Shown here piece after piece: positions 33,465-42,974 of a stretch of 64,000 nucleotides of DNA; the stretch's first letter is position 1, and the number at the start of each line of letters is the position of its first letter. A program made the translations under genes and the position numbers. The DNA comes from Pseudoduganella violacea (lineage in GTDB: Bacteria > Pseudomonadota > Gammaproteobacteria > Burkholderiales > Burkholderiaceae_D): the NCBI RefSeq assembly GCF_014191875.1, contig NZ_JACHXD010000014.1:1-64000 (forward strand), in the 5' to 3' direction. A model generated the notes under the pieces. The model saw only the letters and a program-made list of their open reading frames with translations, was not told the DNA's origin and searched no databases.

Positions 33465-34892
33465 ATGAATCTCGCTCTTCGCAAGCCAGTCATCGCCGCG
33501 CTGGCGGCCTGCTTCTTGAACGCCGCGTCGGCCGCGCCAGCCAACGAACCCGCCACCCTGAACCAGATCCGCGATACCGCCATGCAGAGCGACTGGGCCT
33601 TGAAGCGCCTGGAAGACCTGACCGACCTGGTTGGCCCGCGTCTTTCCGGTTCGGCTGGCGCTGCCGCCGCCGTCGAGCAGGTGGCCGACGCCATGCGCAA
33701 GCTGGGCGCGAAAGTCACGCTGCAACCGGTGAAAGTGCCGCATTGGGTGCGTGGCGAAGAGACGGGCGAGTTGGTGGATTATGCCGGCCGTCCCGCCGGC
33801 GTCACCCAGCGCGTGGTGCTGACCGCCCTGGGCGGCTCCGGCGCCACCCCGGCTACCGGCCTGAATGCGCAAGTGATTATCGTGCATGATCTGGACGAGC
33901 TGCAGGCGCGCGCCGCCGAAGTCAAAGGCCGCATCGTATTGTTCGACGTGCCTTTCGACCAGGGCATGGCCGACCGCGGCCTGGCCGGCCCGGCCTATGG
34001 CCGCCTGTCGCGTATGCGTACCCAGGGACCGAAGCTGGGTTCCAAGCTGGGCGCGGCGGCGGTGCTGATCCGTTCCATCGGCGGCGCCGACTACCGCCTG
34101 GCCCACACCGGCGCCACCGGTTTGAGCGCCGACGACCGCATCCCGGCCGCCGCCATCACCTCGGAAGACGCGATGCTGATCGCGCGCCTGGCGAAGCGCG
34201 GCCCCGTCACCATGAAGCTGACCCTGACCCCGCAAAACCTGCCGGATGCCGACACCTTCAATGTGATCGCCGACCTGCCGGGCAGCGACAAGGCCGATGA
34301 AGTGGTGGTGGTGTCCGGCCACCTCGATTCCTGGGATCTGGGCACCGGCGCGCATGACGACGGCACCGGCGTGGCCAGCTCCATGGCCGTGATCGAAACC
34401 TTGAAAAAGCTCAAGCTGCAGCCGCGCCGCACCATCCGCGTGATCGCCTGGGCCAATGAGGAAAACGGCACCCGTGGCGGCGCCGCCTACCACGCCGAGA
34501 ACAAGGGCCGCCTGGACAAGCAGTTCGCCGCCATCGAAAGCGACGGCGGCGCCGGACGTCCCTTCGGCATCCGCGGCAGCGTGAAGCCGCAGTACGCCAA
34601 GCTGTTCGCGCCTTTGCAAGCGGCCCTGCTGCCGATCGGCGCCGGCCACTTCGCGCGCCAGGACGCCCTGGGCGCGGCCGACCTGTACCTGATGGAAGCC
34701 GACGGCGTGCCGCTGTTCGAGCCGCTGTCCGACGGCAGCGCCTATTTCGACTACCACCACACGGCGGCCGACACCTTCGACAAGGTCAACCCCGACTACC
34801 TGCGCCGCCATGTGGCGCTGATGACGGCGCTGTCCTGGTACCTGGCGAATATGGACCAGCCTATCGGCCGCGCGCCGGAACAGCAGCAATAA
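33465..34892 (+). CDS. M28-family zinc metallopeptidase, secreted
   Basis: 475 residues with a signal peptide (MNLALRKPVIAALAACFLNAASA). The peptidase domain holds G-H-L-D-S-W-D and G-A-H-D-D-G-T-G (His and Asp ligands), W-A-N-E-E-N-G (catalytic and binding Glu) and S-D-G-G-A. A PA-like insert lies before it (about 100-240). These are exported aminopeptidases or carboxypeptidases. The last His is in DYHHTAADT. Complete for the family. Confidence 0.92.
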   Translation: MNLALRKPVIAALAACFLNAASAAPANEPATLNQIRDTAMQSDWALKRLEDLTDLVGPRLSGSAGAAAAVEQVADAMRKLGAKVTLQPVKVPHWVRGEETGELVDYAGRPAGVTQRVVLTALGGSGATPATGLNAQVIIVHDLDELQARAAEVKGRIVLFDVPFDQGMADRGLAGPAYGRLSRMRTQGPKLGSKLGAAAVLIRSIGGADYRLAHTGATGLSADDRIPAAAITSEDAMLIARLAKRGPVTMKLTLTPQNLPDADTFNVIADLPGSDKADEVVVVSGHLDSWDLGTGAHDDGTGVASSMAVIETLKKLKLQPRRTIRVIAWANEENGTRGGAAYHAENKGRLDKQFAAIESDGGAGRPFGIRGSVKPQYAKLFAPLQAALLPIGAGHFARQDALGAADLYLMEADGVPLFEPLSDGSAYFDYHHTAADTFDKVNPDYLRRHVALMTALSWYLANMDQPIGRAPEQQQ

Positions 34893-34911
34893 GCCTTAAA
34901 AGCGATAAGCC

Positions 34912-35769
34912 TTAAATCGCGTTGATCGGAATCTTCAGATAACGCACGCCGTTTTCTTCGGCTTCCGGCAACTGGCCGGCGTTGATATTGACCTGGATGG
35001 CAGGCAGGATCAGCGTCGGCATCGCCAGCGTGGCGTCGCGCTTGGTGCGCATGGAGACGAAATCGTCCTCGCTCACGCCATCGCGGATGTGGATATTGCT
35101 GGCGCGTTGTTCGCCCACTGTCACTTCCCAGCGCGGCTCGCGGCCATTGGGCGGATAGTCGTGGCACATGAACAGGCGGGTTTCATCGGGCAGCGACAGC
35201 AGCTTGTGCACCGATTTGTACAGCAGGCTGGCGCAGCCGCCCGGAAAGTCGCAGCGCGCCGAACCCACGTCCGGCATGAACATGGTGTCGCCCACGAACA
35301 CTGCATCCCCGACCTGATAAGCCATGTCGGCCGGCGTATGGCCCGGCACATGCAGCGCCTTGGCCTGCAATGCGCCGATGGCGAACACCTCGTCCGGCTG
35401 GAACAGGTGGTCGAATTCCGAGCCGTCCATGGAAGCGGGCTTGCGGTTGAAGACATTGGCAAAAGCATGCTGCACGGCGCGGATATCGACGCCGATGCCG
35501 ATGCGCCCGCCCAGCTTCTCCCTCAGGTACGGCGCCGCCGACAGGTGGTCGGCATGGGCATGCGTTTCCAGCAGCCAGACGGTATTCAGGCCGTGGGCCT
35601 GCACGAATTCCACCACCTTGTCCGCCGACGCGGTGGCGGTGCGGCCGGACTTGGGATCGTAATCGAGCACGGAGTCGATGATCGCGCAGTCCGCGCCATC
35701 CTTCTCATACACGATGTAGGTGACGGTGGCGGTGGCCGGGTCGAAAAACGCTTGAATCTGAGGCTTCAT
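34912..35769 (-). CDS. MBL-fold metallo-hydrolase, Blh/ETHE1-like (sulfur metabolism)
   Basis: 285 residues from ATG 35769; ATG 35802 is in frame, but the shorter start matches the usual MKPxIQAFFDP opening. The metal-binding motif T-H-A-H-A-D-H lies near residue 69, with H-V-P-G-H-T-P and G-D-T-M-F-M-P-D-V-G-S-A-R-C-D further on. The GSARCDFPGG segment is typical of the persulfide-dioxygenase-like group (Blh, ETHE1), which oxidises glutathione persulfide. No BigR-type repressor is seen nearby. Convergent with the M28 peptidase. Confidence 0.82.
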   Translation of the reverse strand: MKPQIQAFFDPATATVTYIVYEKDGADCAIIDSVLDYDPKSGRTATASADKVVEFVQAHGLNTVWLLETHAHADHLSAAPYLREKLGGRIGIGVDIRAVQHAFANVFNRKPASMDGSEFDHLFQPDEVFAIGALQAKALHVPGHTPADMAYQVGDAVFVGDTMFMPDVGSARCDFPGGCASLLYKSVHKLLSLPDETRLFMCHDYPPNGREPRWEVTVGEQRASNIHIRDGVSEDDFVSMRTKRDATLAMPTLILPAIQVNINAGQLPEAEENGVRYLKIPINAI

Positions 35770-35945
35770 GGCTATTTGAGAGTAGTCGAAGGGCGGCGTC
35801 ATTATAAATAAACTTCATAAGACCGGCAGCTCTGGCAGGTTTTTTGACGGAGTGTGGCATCGCCGCGATTAGCTTAATGATAGTCTTTTCGTGTTCCGTG
35901 CAAAACCAGTATGATGAATTCCGGGGCGGCACACTGGGAGCAACG

Positions 35946-37877
35946 ATGGCAAAACCATGGCCTGAAAGTGTAGTCTGGATCGCGCTGGCGCTTCTTCCCG
36001 CCACCGCGTGCGCGAACTCTGTGCAGGACAACTTGAGCGCCATGTCGCTCGAAGAGTTGAGCAATGTGCGCATCACCTCCGTCTCGCGGCGCGAAGAAAG
36101 GCTGGCCGATGCCGCCGCCGCCGTGTTCGTGATTTCCGCCGACGATATCCGCCGCTCCGGCGTCCAGAGCCTGCCCGAGGCGCTGCGCCTGGCCCCCAAT
36201 CTGCAAGTCAGCCAGGCCTACAGTTCCGGCTATGTGATCAGCGCGCGCGGCTTCGCCAATAACGACGGCAACAAGCTGCTGGTGCTGATCGACGGCCGCT
36301 CGGTCTACACGCCGTTGTTTTCCGGCGTGTTCTGGGACGCCCAGGATCTGCCGCTGGACGATATCGAACGCATTGAGGTCATCAGCGGGCCAGGCGGCAC
36401 GCTGTGGGGCACGAATGCCGTGAATGGCGTCATCAACGTGATCACCAAGCCGGCCAGCGCGACCCAGGGCGGTGCGGTGGCGCTGGGCGGCGGCACGCTG
36501 CGCGCCGATGCGGGCGCGCGCTACGGCGGGCGCTTCGGCGAGGACGGCGCGTGGCGGCTGTATGCCAAGAGCTCTCGCGTCAAGCACACGGAAACGGCCA
36601 GCGGCGCCGAGGCCGACGATGCCTGGCATCAGAGCCAGGTCGGCTTCCGCGCCGACTGGCGCCAGGCGCGCGACCAGTTCACGTTGCAGGGCGATGCGTA
36701 CCGGGGCCGCCATGGACAGCCCAAACCGGGCAATATCTCGCTCACCGGCGTCAACGTCCCGCTGGGGAATGTCGTGCTGGGCGGCGGCAACCTGATGGCG
36801 CGCTGGACGCGCAATTTCGACGGCGGCGGCAATCTGAGCGTGCAGGCCTATTACGACCGCACCGAGCGCGATCTGCCGCCTTTCTTCAATGAGAACCTGG
36901 ATACGGTCAGCCTGCAGGCGCAGTACGCGATGGCGCCCATCGGCCGTCATGCGCCGACCTTTGGCGCGGAATACCGCCGGTCCAAGGACAGTCTGGAAAA
37001 TAGCGCCATCATCGGCTTCCTGCCGGCCAACGACACGAAGAGCTGGACCAGTCTTTACGCCCAGGATGAAATCGCGCTCAGCCCCCTGTGGAAGCTGACC
37101 TTGGGCGCGCGCGTTGAACGCAACGACTATACCGGCAATGAATTCCTGCCCAATGCGCGCCTGGCCTGGCAGGTGGCGGACGACCATTTGCTGTGGGCGG
37201 CCGTGTCGCGCACGGTGCGCGCGCCATCGCGGCTTGACGCGGAAGTCTTCTTTCCAGCCAAGCCGCCTTTTATCCTGGCCGGCGGTCCCGGCTTCCGTTC
37301 CGAAGTGGCGCGCTTCTTTGAGCTCGGCTATCGCGGCAGGGTGGGGCAGGACTTCAGCTATTCGGTGAATGCTTACCGCGCGCTGTACAACGACCTGCAT
37401 ACCCAGGAGCTGGCGCCCAGCCGCACCTCGGTCTTTTTCGGCAATGGCATGAAGGGCTCCACGCGCGGCCTGGAAGCCTGGGCCAGCTGGCAGGTGCAAA
37501 AAAACTGGCGCCTGAGCGCCGCCTTCACCGCGCTGCATGAGCATTTCTGGCTCAAGCCGGACAGTATCGACACGGCAGCCTCGGTCAGCCGCATGGGACA
37601 CGATCCGCGCCATACGGCCATGCTGCGTTCCTCATGGCAGATCGGCGACGAGCGCGAGTTCGATATCGCACTGCGCCATGTGGGCAAGTTGAGCAGCCCC
37701 GATGTACCGGATTACCGCGCGCTGGACATGCGCTTCGGCTGGCGCATCCAGCCCACGCTGGAGCTGTCGCTGACCGGCACCAATCTGATCGGGCCGGATC
37801 ATGGCGAGTTCACGGCCATCGCGACACGCTCGGTCATCAAGCGCGCCGTATATCTCAGTCTGAACAAGCGTTTTTAA
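35946..37877 (+). CDS. TonB-dependent outer membrane receptor
   Basis: 643 residues from ATG 35946 with GGGAG upstream. Signal peptide ending near TACA-NS. The plug domain (about 50-160) has V-F-V-I-S-A-D-D-I-R-R-S-G and E-R-I-E-V-I-S-G-P-G-G-T-L-W-G. The rest is an outer-membrane beta barrel ending in Phe. Close to the cobalamin- and copper-type small receptors (BtuB/OprC-like). The position, 46 bases before the His-rich copper-type gene, suggests copper or another metal chelate as substrate. Confidence 0.87.
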   Translation: MAKPWPESVVWIALALLPATACANSVQDNLSAMSLEELSNVRITSVSRREERLADAAAAVFVISADDIRRSGVQSLPEALRLAPNLQVSQAYSSGYVISARGFANNDGNKLLVLIDGRSVYTPLFSGVFWDAQDLPLDDIERIEVISGPGGTLWGTNAVNGVINVITKPASATQGGAVALGGGTLRADAGARYGGRFGEDGAWRLYAKSSRVKHTETASGAEADDAWHQSQVGFRADWRQARDQFTLQGDAYRGRHGQPKPGNISLTGVNVPLGNVVLGGGNLMARWTRNFDGGGNLSVQAYYDRTERDLPPFFNENLDTVSLQAQYAMAPIGRHAPTFGAEYRRSKDSLENSAIIGFLPANDTKSWTSLYAQDEIALSPLWKLTLGARVERNDYTGNEFLPNARLAWQVADDHLLWAAVSRTVRAPSRLDAEVFFPAKPPFILAGGPGFRSEVARFFELGYRGRVGQDFSYSVNAYRALYNDLHTQELAPSRTSVFFGNGMKGSTRGLEAWASWQVQKNWRLSAAFTALHEHFWLKPDSIDTAASVSRMGHDPRHTAMLRSSWQIGDEREFDIALRHVGKLSSPDVPDYRALDMRFGWRIQPTLELSLTGTNLIGPDHGEFTAIATRSVIKRAVYLSLNKRF

Positions 37878-37896
37878 ATCCTGCCTAAGCCAGCGC

Positions 37897-37920
37897 CGGA
37901 ATCATTATGCTAAGATTCCG
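37897..37920. repeat. inverted repeat just before the first His-rich gene
   Basis: CGGAATC and GATTCCG are a perfect 7-bp inverted repeat with a 10-base spacer, ending four bases before the ATG at 37924, where a ribosome-binding site would be expected. It may be an operator for a metal-responsive regulator or a hairpin that masks translation start. Confidence 0.4.
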
Positions 37921-37923
37921 CGC

Positions 37924-38352
37924 ATGAAGCTTCTGTTCCGATCCATGCTCGTCTGGCTGATGCTGCTGGCGCTACCCTTCCAGGGATTCGCGTCGGCCAG
38001 CATGCTGCTGTGCGCCCCGATGTCGCCGCCCGCCATGCTGGCGCAGGCGGCCGCGCGCGTGCAGGCCGATGCCGGGCATGACCACGCGGCCATGCTGGCC
38101 GCTGGCGCAACGGCCGATACCCAGCATCAGATGCAGGATCACAGCCAGCATGGCCAAGGCAAGCAGGATCACAGCAAGGACCGTTGCGGCACGCCCGCCG
38201 CCTGCTGCGTGGGCGCCGCGCTGGCGCCGGCCATGCCCGATCCGCTGCCCGGCTTGCAGTCTTCCTCCGAAGCCATCCCCTTCCACGGCGCGCCCCAGTC
38301 GAGCGCCGACCTGGCGGCATTCGAACGCCCGCCCAAATCCCCCGCCGTCTGA
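37924..38352 (+). CDS. exported His/Met-rich protein, copper-resistance type
   Basis: 142 residues with an N-terminal signal segment (about 1-25). The middle is rich in His, Met and Gln (DHAAML, QHQMQDHSQH, DHSKDRCG) with CG-TPAACC near residue 95. This resembles the small periplasmic copper-binding proteins beside copA/copB genes (CopL or DUF2946-like), but no exact family is certain. It starts at ATG 37924 and opens the metal operon with the next three genes. Confidence 0.65.
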   Translation: MKLLFRSMLVWLMLLALPFQGFASASMLLCAPMSPPAMLAQAAARVQADAGHDHAAMLAAGATADTQHQMQDHSQHGQGKQDHSKDRCGTPAACCVGAALAPAMPDPLPGLQSSSEAIPFHGAPQSSADLAAFERPPKSPAV

Positions 38353-38433
38353 TTTTCGGGCCAGCCAAGCGGCTGGCATATCCCGGCGCGTGCCCACGCG
38401 GCTTGCGCCAAACTGAATTTCAAAAGGTATAAC

Positions 38434-38772
38434 ATGAACAAGCTGTTTGCAGCGGTTGGCGTATTGACGCTGGCCGCCACCGGCGCGCAGGCTGGAGACC
38501 CGGTGCGCGCCGACGCGCCCGTGCCGGCCACGCGCTACGTCCCAGTGCTGGACGCCTACCGCGCCGAAGCGCCCCTCGGCAAAACGCCCGCCGTCGCCTG
38601 GGCCGAATCCAACCGCATCGTCGCCGGCCAGGAAGGCATGGCCCATGGCGGCCATCAAATGCACGGCATGCACGGCGCGCATCAGCACAGCAAGCCGCAG
38701 GAGACGGGCAAGCATGAGCATAGCGGCCATCACGGTCATTCCGGCCATGACATGAAAGAGCACAAGCAATGA
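38434..38772 (+). CDS. exported His/Met-rich small protein
   Basis: 112 residues behind AAAGG. Signal peptide to about residue 20 (LTLAATGAQA). The C-terminal 45 residues are almost only His, Gly, Met and Lys (H-G-G-H-Q-M-H-G-M-H-G-A-H-Q-H), a typical copper- or nickel-binding tail. ATGA overlap with the outer membrane efflux gene shows translational coupling. Probably a periplasmic metal carrier for that system. Confidence 0.72.
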   Translation: MNKLFAAVGVLTLAATGAQAGDPVRADAPVPATRYVPVLDAYRAEAPLGKTPAVAWAESNRIVAGQEGMAHGGHQMHGMHGAHQHSKPQETGKHEHSGHHGHSGHDMKEHKQ

Positions 38773-40202
38773 GCGCACGACAAAGACTCAAGCCCCGCCA
38801 TGCCGGCCTGGCCTTGCTGGCGCTGCTGCTCAGCGGCTGCGCCTCGTTCTCGCCGGATGGCGGCTTCGGCGTGGTTTCGCCCGCCGTGCAAAGCCGCACC
38901 GGCGCCGAAACCCGCCTGCTGCGCAATGAAGACGACCAGCGCGCCCTGGGCAAGCTGATTGCCGAAAAACTCGCGCAAGAGCTGAGCGCCGACGATGCCG
39001 TGCAAATCGCGCTGCTGAACAACCGTGGCCTGCAGGCCCGCTACTGGGAGATGGGCATCGCCGAAGCCGATCTGGTGCAGGCCGGACGCCTGCAAAATCC
39101 CGGCTTCAGCTTCAAGCGCAGCCATGGCGGCGGCGAGCTGGAAATCGAGCGCACCTTCACCTTCAATCTGGTGAACCTGATCACCGCGCCGCTGGCACAG
39201 CGCATCGAAGGCCGCCGTTTCGAGCAGACCAAGCTTGCCGTGGCCGAAGACGCCATCAAGCTGGCCGCCGAAACGCGCCGCGCCTACTATGAAGCGGTAG
39301 CGGCGGAGCAGGGCGTCGAGTACTCGCGCCAGATCGCCGCGGCGGCCGACGCCAGCGCCGAACTGGCCGAGCGCATGCGCAAGGCCGGCAACTGGAGCAA
39401 ATTCGACCTGGCGCGCGAACAAGCCTTCTACGCCGAAGCCATGGCCGAAGTGGCGCGCGCTGGCAAAGCCGCCACCGCCTGCCGTGAAAAGCTGACGCGT
39501 TTGATGGGACTATGGGGCGCCGACACCGGCTTCAAACTGCCGCAGCGTCTGCCCGAGCTGCCCGCATCGGCCGCCGAACTGCACGACGTGGAACAAGGCG
39601 CCATGCGCAACCGCATCGATATCCAGGCCGCCACGCTGGAGACACAGCACACCGCCAGCTCCCTCGGCCTGAACAAGGCAACGCGCTTCATCAACGCGCT
39701 GGAACTGGGCGTGGTGCGCGAACGCAAAGGCGAAGAGCGCATGCGCGGCTACGAGCTGACGCTGGAAATCCCGCTGTTCGACTGGGGTTCCTCGCGCGTC
39801 GCCCGCGCCGAAGCGGTGTATATGCAGTCGGCCAACCGCCTGGCCGAAACGGCGGTGCAGGCGCGCAGCGAGGCACGCGAGAGTTATCTTGACTACCGCA
39901 GCTCCTACGATGTCGCCAAACACTATCGCGACGTCGTCATCCCGCTGCGCAAGCAGCTATCGGACGAGACCCTGCTGCGCTACAACGGCATGCTGCTCAG
40001 CGTATTCGAGCTGCTGGCCGACTCGCGCGAGCAGACCGCCACCGTCAAATCCTATATCGAAGCGCTGAAGGACTTCTGGATCGCCCACGCCAATCTGGAA
40101 GCCGCCACCGGCACCCGCCTGAACAACGCCCCCGCCGCCGCGCCAACCCTGCAGAAGGAAACCCCGGCGCACGACCACTCGAATCACGGAGCACATCAAT
40201 GA
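38769..40202 (+). CDS. TolC/CusC-like outer membrane efflux lipoprotein
   Basis: 477 residues. Lipoprotein signal peptide ending L-L-S-G-C (Cys about residue 25). It has the two-repeat helical layout of outer membrane efflux proteins. A short His-rich end (DHSNHGAHQ) is present, unusual for TolC. No RND pump or adaptor is encoded beside it, so it may pair with a pump elsewhere or act with the multicopper oxidase. The stop overlaps the next start (ATGA). Confidence 0.85.
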   Translation: MSARQRLKPRHAGLALLALLLSGCASFSPDGGFGVVSPAVQSRTGAETRLLRNEDDQRALGKLIAEKLAQELSADDAVQIALLNNRGLQARYWEMGIAEADLVQAGRLQNPGFSFKRSHGGGELEIERTFTFNLVNLITAPLAQRIEGRRFEQTKLAVAEDAIKLAAETRRAYYEAVAAEQGVEYSRQIAAAADASAELAERMRKAGNWSKFDLAREQAFYAEAMAEVARAGKAATACREKLTRLMGLWGADTGFKLPQRLPELPASAAELHDVEQGAMRNRIDIQAATLETQHTASSLGLNKATRFINALELGVVRERKGEERMRGYELTLEIPLFDWGSSRVARAEAVYMQSANRLAETAVQARSEARESYLDYRSSYDVAKHYRDVVIPLRKQLSDETLLRYNGMLLSVFELLADSREQTATVKSYIEALKDFWIAHANLEAATGTRLNNAPAAAPTLQKETPAHDHSNHGAHQ

Positions 40203-41563
40203 CCAACCGCCGATCCTTCCTGACCGGAGCCGCCCTGATTGGCGCAGGCATGGTAAGCCGCGCCGGCGCCGCCAGCCTGCCCGAAGCGCCGCTGCAGCCG
40301 GCCGCAGCCACCGCCGTTCCGCCGCCGCCACCGACCGGACGTCACTTCAATCCCGTCGTCACGCTTAATGGCTGGAGCCTGCCGTGGCGCATGAAAGACA
40401 ACGTCAAGGAGTTCCACCTCGTGGCCGAACCCGTGGTGCGCGAAATCGCGCCCGGCATGTTCGCCAATCTGTGGGGCTATAACGGCCAGACCCCCGGCCC
40501 GACCATCGAAGTGGTGGAGGGCGACCGCGTGCGCATCTTCGTCACCAACAAGCTGCCCGAGAACACCAGCGTGCACTGGCACGGCCAAATTCTGCCGAAC
40601 GGCATGGACGGCGTCAGCGGCGTCACCCAGCCCGCCATCCCGCCCGGCAAAACCTTCGTGTACGAATTCGTCGCCAAGCACGCTGGCACCTTCATGTACC
40701 ACCCGCACGCCGACGAAATGGCGCAGATGGCCATGGGCATGATGGGCTTCTGGGTCACGCATCCCAAAGATCCGGCCCTGCACGCGGTGGACCGCGACTT
40801 CGTCTTCCTGCTCAGCGCCTACGACATCGATCCGGGCAGCTACACGCCCAAGATCAACACCATGCTCGACTTCAATCTGTGGACCTTCAACAGCCGCGCC
40901 TTCCCGGCGATCGACCCCATGGTCGTGCGCAAGGGCGACCGCGTGCGCATCCGCGCCGGCAACCTGACGATGACCAACCACCCCATCCACCTGCACGGCC
41001 ACACCTTTGAAGTGACCGGCACCGACGGCGGTTGGGTGAGACCGGCCGCGCGCTGGCCCGAAGTCACCACCGACATCGCCGTCGGCCAGATGCGCGCCGT
41101 CGAATTCATCGCTGACAATCCCGGCGACTGGGCCTTCCACTGCCACAAATCCCACCACACCATGAACGCCATGGGCCACGACGTCCCCACCATGATCGGC
41201 GTCGACCACCGCGGCGTCGCCGAAAAGATCAACAAGCTGGTCCCCGGGTATATGGTGATGGGCGAGAAGGGCGGCAGCATGGGCGGCATGCAGATGCCCA
41301 TCCCCGAAAACACCCTGCCCATGATGACCGGCACCGGCCAATACGGCGAAATCGAAATGGGCGGCATGTTCACCCTGTTGAAAGTGCGCGAGAACCAAGC
41401 CCGAGGCGACTACAGCGATCCCGGCTGGTACAAGCATCCCCAAGGCAGCGTCGCCCGCGAATGGACCGGCGAGCTCCCGCCCCCCAGCAGCGCCCCGAAC
41501 GTCCCCGTCACCAAGGCCGCCGCCCCCCTCAACGTCAAGCGCAACGCCCCCCATCGCCACTGA
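40199..41563 (+). CDS. multicopper oxidase, Tat-exported (CopA/CueO-like)
   Basis: 454 residues. The N-terminus N-R-R-S-F-L-T-G-A-A is a twin-arginine signal. All three copper-binding motif sets are present: H-W-H-G, H-P-H-A-D, H-P-I-H-L-H-G-H and H-C-H-K-S-H-H-x-M. The Met-rich segment GGSMGGMQMPIP is typical of copper-oxidising members. It oxidises Cu(I) in the periplasm and completes a four-gene copper-handling unit that starts at 37924. Confidence 0.92.
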   Translation: MTNRRSFLTGAALIGAGMVSRAGAASLPEAPLQPAAATAVPPPPPTGRHFNPVVTLNGWSLPWRMKDNVKEFHLVAEPVVREIAPGMFANLWGYNGQTPGPTIEVVEGDRVRIFVTNKLPENTSVHWHGQILPNGMDGVSGVTQPAIPPGKTFVYEFVAKHAGTFMYHPHADEMAQMAMGMMGFWVTHPKDPALHAVDRDFVFLLSAYDIDPGSYTPKINTMLDFNLWTFNSRAFPAIDPMVVRKGDRVRIRAGNLTMTNHPIHLHGHTFEVTGTDGGWVRPAARWPEVTTDIAVGQMRAVEFIADNPGDWAFHCHKSHHTMNAMGHDVPTMIGVDHRGVAEKINKLVPGYMVMGEKGGSMGGMQMPIPENTLPMMTGTGQYGEIEMGGMFTLLKVRENQARGDYSDPGWYKHPQGSVAREWTGELPPPSSAPNVPVTKAAAPLNVKRNAPHRH

Positions 41564-41580
41564 CGTTTGATCTTCCTCAA

Positions 41581-41679
41581 CAAATGTCCACCCTGGTGTC
41601 AGGCACTAAGGTAGGACATTTACTGATTTAGATCAAAGAATGTCCGACTCTGGTGCCTGACACCAGGGTGGGACATTTG
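41581..41679. repeat. palindromic repeat element between the oxidase and the CLC gene
   Basis: CAAATGTCCACCCTGGTGTCAGGCA (41581-41605) and its reverse complement (41654-41679, one extra G) form a near-perfect 25-bp inverted repeat. An inner inverted pair is GTAGGACATT (41611-41620) and AATGTCCGAC (41639-41648). A partly direct-repeated unit (GGACATTT-x-TGAT) occurs twice. The layout fits an intergenic repeat of REP or MITE type. It could also act as a bidirectional terminator. Confidence 0.7.
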
Positions 41680-41729
41680 TTGATCGGGATCAAAGGGTGG
41701 GGTAATCTTCTTGATTCTGTTGGGGTTTG

Positions 41730-42974
41730 ATGATGAAGAGACTTCCTGAGCAGCTGCGGCTGCTTCCTTATTTGTTGAAGTGGTGTGGGCTGGCGGGCAT
41801 TGTGGCGGCGCTGGCAGGGAGCGCTTCGGCTTTCTTTTTGATGGCGCTGGATGCGGTGACGGCCCGGCGTGAGGCGTCGCCTTGGATTATCTGGCTGCTG
41901 CCGCTGGCGGGTTTTGCCGTGGGCTGGATTTATCTGCAGTTCGGACGCAAGGTCGAGGGCGGCAATAATCTGCTGATCGATGAGATCCACGATCCGAAGC
42001 ATGTGGTGCCACTGCGCCTGGCGCCGCTGGTCTTGTTCGGGACGGTGGTGTCGCATCTGTTCGGCGCTTCGGTGGGGCGCGAGGGGACGGCGGTGCAGAT
42101 GGGCGGGGCGCTGGCGGATCAGCTGACCCATGTCTTCCGCCTGCGCCATGAGGACCGGCGCATCCTGCTGATGGCCGGCATCAGCGCGGGCTTCGCTTCG
42201 GTTTTCGGCACGCCGCTGGCGGGCGCCATCTTCGGCCTGGAGGTGCTGGTGATCGGCCGCATGCGTTACGACGCGATCTTTCCCTGCATGGTGGCGGCCA
42301 TCGTCGCCGATCAGATCACTTTGGCCTGGGGCGTGCACCATACGCATTACGCGCTGGGCGTGGTGCCGGCGGTGAGTGCGCTGGGTGTTGCGGCGGTGCT
42401 GGCCGCGGGAATCGCGTTCGGCGTGACGGGCATGCTGTTCGCGCGCGGTACGCATCTGGCTTCCTCGTTCATGAAGAAACGGGTGGGGTACGCGCCTTTG
42501 CGGCCTTTGCTGGGCGGCTTGCTGATTGCGGCGGCAGTCTGGCTGCTTGGTTCGCAGCGCTATATCGGGTTGGGGATTCCTGTCATCGTGGAGGCGTTCC
42601 AGCATCCGGTCGCGCCGTGGGATTTTGCGGGCAAGTTCCTGTTCACTGTCGCTTCTCTCGGCAACGGTTTCAAGGGTGGGGAGGTGACGCCGCTGTTCTA
42701 CATTGGCGCGACTCTGGGCAATGCGCTGGCGCCTTTGCTGCATCAGCCTTTCGCGCTGCTGGCGGCGATTGGCTTTGTGGCGGTGTTTGCGGGGGCGGCG
42801 AATACGCCCTTGGCCTGCACGGTGATGGCGATCGAGCTGTTTGGCCCGCAAATCGGGCCATATGCGGCGCTGGGCTGCGTGGTAGCGTATCTGTTCTCGG
42901 GACACGTGGGCATTTATCGTTCGCAGCGCCTGGAGCGGCTGAAATCGGCGATGGACGAGGACGCGCCGCGCTAG
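41730..42974 (+). CDS. CLC-family anion transporter, CLC-F (fluoride) type
   Basis: 414 residues from ATG 41730 behind GGGG; ten or more transmembrane helices. The CLC motif positions carry G-G-N-N (77-80) where ordinary chloride CLCs have GSGIP, G-R-E-G-T (116-120) instead of GREGP, and G-F-K-G-G-E-V-T-P-L-F. These changes are those I associate with the CLC-F fluoride/proton antiporters. I see no fluoride riboswitch upstream, only the palindromic repeat. Fluoride export is therefore a family-based prediction. Confidence 0.8.
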   Translation: MMKRLPEQLRLLPYLLKWCGLAGIVAALAGSASAFFLMALDAVTARREASPWIIWLLPLAGFAVGWIYLQFGRKVEGGNNLLIDEIHDPKHVVPLRLAPLVLFGTVVSHLFGASVGREGTAVQMGGALADQLTHVFRLRHEDRRILLMAGISAGFASVFGTPLAGAIFGLEVLVIGRMRYDAIFPCMVAAIVADQITLAWGVHHTHYALGVVPAVSALGVAAVLAAGIAFGVTGMLFARGTHLASSFMKKRVGYAPLRPLLGGLLIAAAVWLLGSQRYIGLGIPVIVEAFQHPVAPWDFAGKFLFTVASLGNGFKGGEVTPLFYIGATLGNALAPLLHQPFALLAAIGFVAVFAGAANTPLACTVMAIELFGPQIGPYAALGCVVAYLFSGHVGIYRSQRLERLKSAMDEDAPR

